The position numbers and the translations under genes were made by a program. 6,142 nt of DNA from assembly GCA_013695775.1 (NCBI GenBank), contig JACCZV010000094.1:1-6142 (forward strand). Reading direction: 5' to 3'. Below are positions 5,897-6,142 of the stretch, one piece after another (within the stretch, counting starts at the first letter, position 1; the number at the start of each line of letters is the position of its first letter). A model generated the notes under the pieces. It did no database searches. It worked only from the letters and a program-made list of their open reading frames with translations, and was not told the origin of the DNA. This DNA comes from Chitinophagales bacterium (GTDB lineage: Bacteria; Bacteroidota; Bacteroidia; Chitinophagales; UBA10324).

Positions 5897-6142
5897 TTAT
5901 CTGCCTGGATCTGACTCCTCTTCTAAATCTTCATGACGGTCGCCACCGATGCTGTAGGGATTATTCTCCTCATCTTCCTCGCCCAATTCCTCATTAGCAT
6001 CATCAAGTTCAGCACCGGGCACATCTAAATCGGAGGCCGACATATCGAGAGGAAATATTCGGGCTTTCAATTCCTCATCTTCCCCAAGGTCTGCACTTAA
6101 TTCATCTGAACCAAGCAATTGAAGATCTTCTGGGGTGAGATC
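5897..6142 (-). CDS. small very acidic conserved hypothetical protein, 5' end beyond the right window edge
   Basis: The minus strand is open from the window edge (codon boundary at 6142) to the TAA at 5897-5899, giving 81 visible residues that begin DLTPEDLQLLG. A TTG at 6118 is an internal Leu in this reading rather than a likely start, so the gene is probably partial here. Thirty of the 81 residues are Asp or Glu against four Lys/Arg. The motifs DLDVPGAELDD, GEEDEENNPYSIGGD and the ending HEDLEEE resemble a small uncharacterised acidic protein I associate with Sphingobacteriales and Chitinophagales; that family memory is unverified. No domain, signal peptide or membrane segment is visible, and it is probably soluble and disordered. 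It is convergent with the phosphoesterase gene, with 48 bp between stop codons and no clear terminator hairpin. Confidence 0.75.
   Translation of the reverse strand, partial: DLTPEDLQLLGSDELSADLGEDEELKARIFPLDMSASDLDVPGAELDDANEELGEEDEENNPYSIGGDRHEDLEEESDPGR

Noticed and set aside
4605..6142. Possible operon of the phosphoesterase with the acidic protein
   Set aside because: The two genes are convergent, on opposite strands, so they cannot be co-transcribed.

Overview
The window looks like chromosomal DNA of a Bacteroidota bacterium, probably from the Chitinophagales/Sphingobacteriales side. This is inferred from the protein families (a BtuB-type TonB-dependent receptor ending in Phe, a DUF6580-like membrane protein, a four-helix metallophosphoesterase and a small acidic protein of a type I associate with Bacteroidota), from AT-rich intergenic DNA and from the absence of Shine-Dalgarno sequences before the main genes. 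No database search was possible, so the lineage is an inference.

Layout from left to right: the first 19 codons of an unidentified minus-strand gene leaving the left edge (1-57); a divergent intergenic region with a small palindrome; msrB, methionine-R-sulfoxide reductase (246-656, +); a DinB/YfiT-like gene (628-1154, -) that overlaps the msrB 3' end and carries a clear one-base frameshift near 710; a DUF6580-like membrane protein (1217-1768, +), divergent from the DinB gene; a BtuB-like outer-membrane receptor (1827-4034, -), convergent with it; a 5' leader of about 285 nt for that receptor holding a textbook cobalamin riboswitch (aptamer 4132-4319, -); a membrane-anchored calcineurin-like metallophosphoesterase (4604-5848, +); and the 3' part of a very acidic small protein (5897-6142, -) leaving the right edge.

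The one well-supported functional unit is vitamin B12 acquisition: the riboswitch should shut off synthesis of the outer-membrane B12 receptor when intracellular cobalamin is high. No btuCDF ABC importer or cobalamin biosynthesis gene is present here. The neighbouring DUF6580-like membrane protein could be related to uptake, but it lies on the opposite strand, convergent with the receptor and outside riboswitch control, so any link is speculative. The other genes (oxidative protein repair, DinB-like enzyme, phosphoesterase) appear to be separate single-gene units, because each neighbouring pair is divergent or convergent.

I found no mobile element, CRISPR array, tRNA or rRNA, and no convincing undescribed multi-gene system. 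The observations most worth checking are the DinB frameshift, the stacked hairpins that form the riboswitch expression platform around the receptor start codon, the degenerate Tat-like motif inside the phosphoesterase, and the orphan DUF6580-like neighbour.
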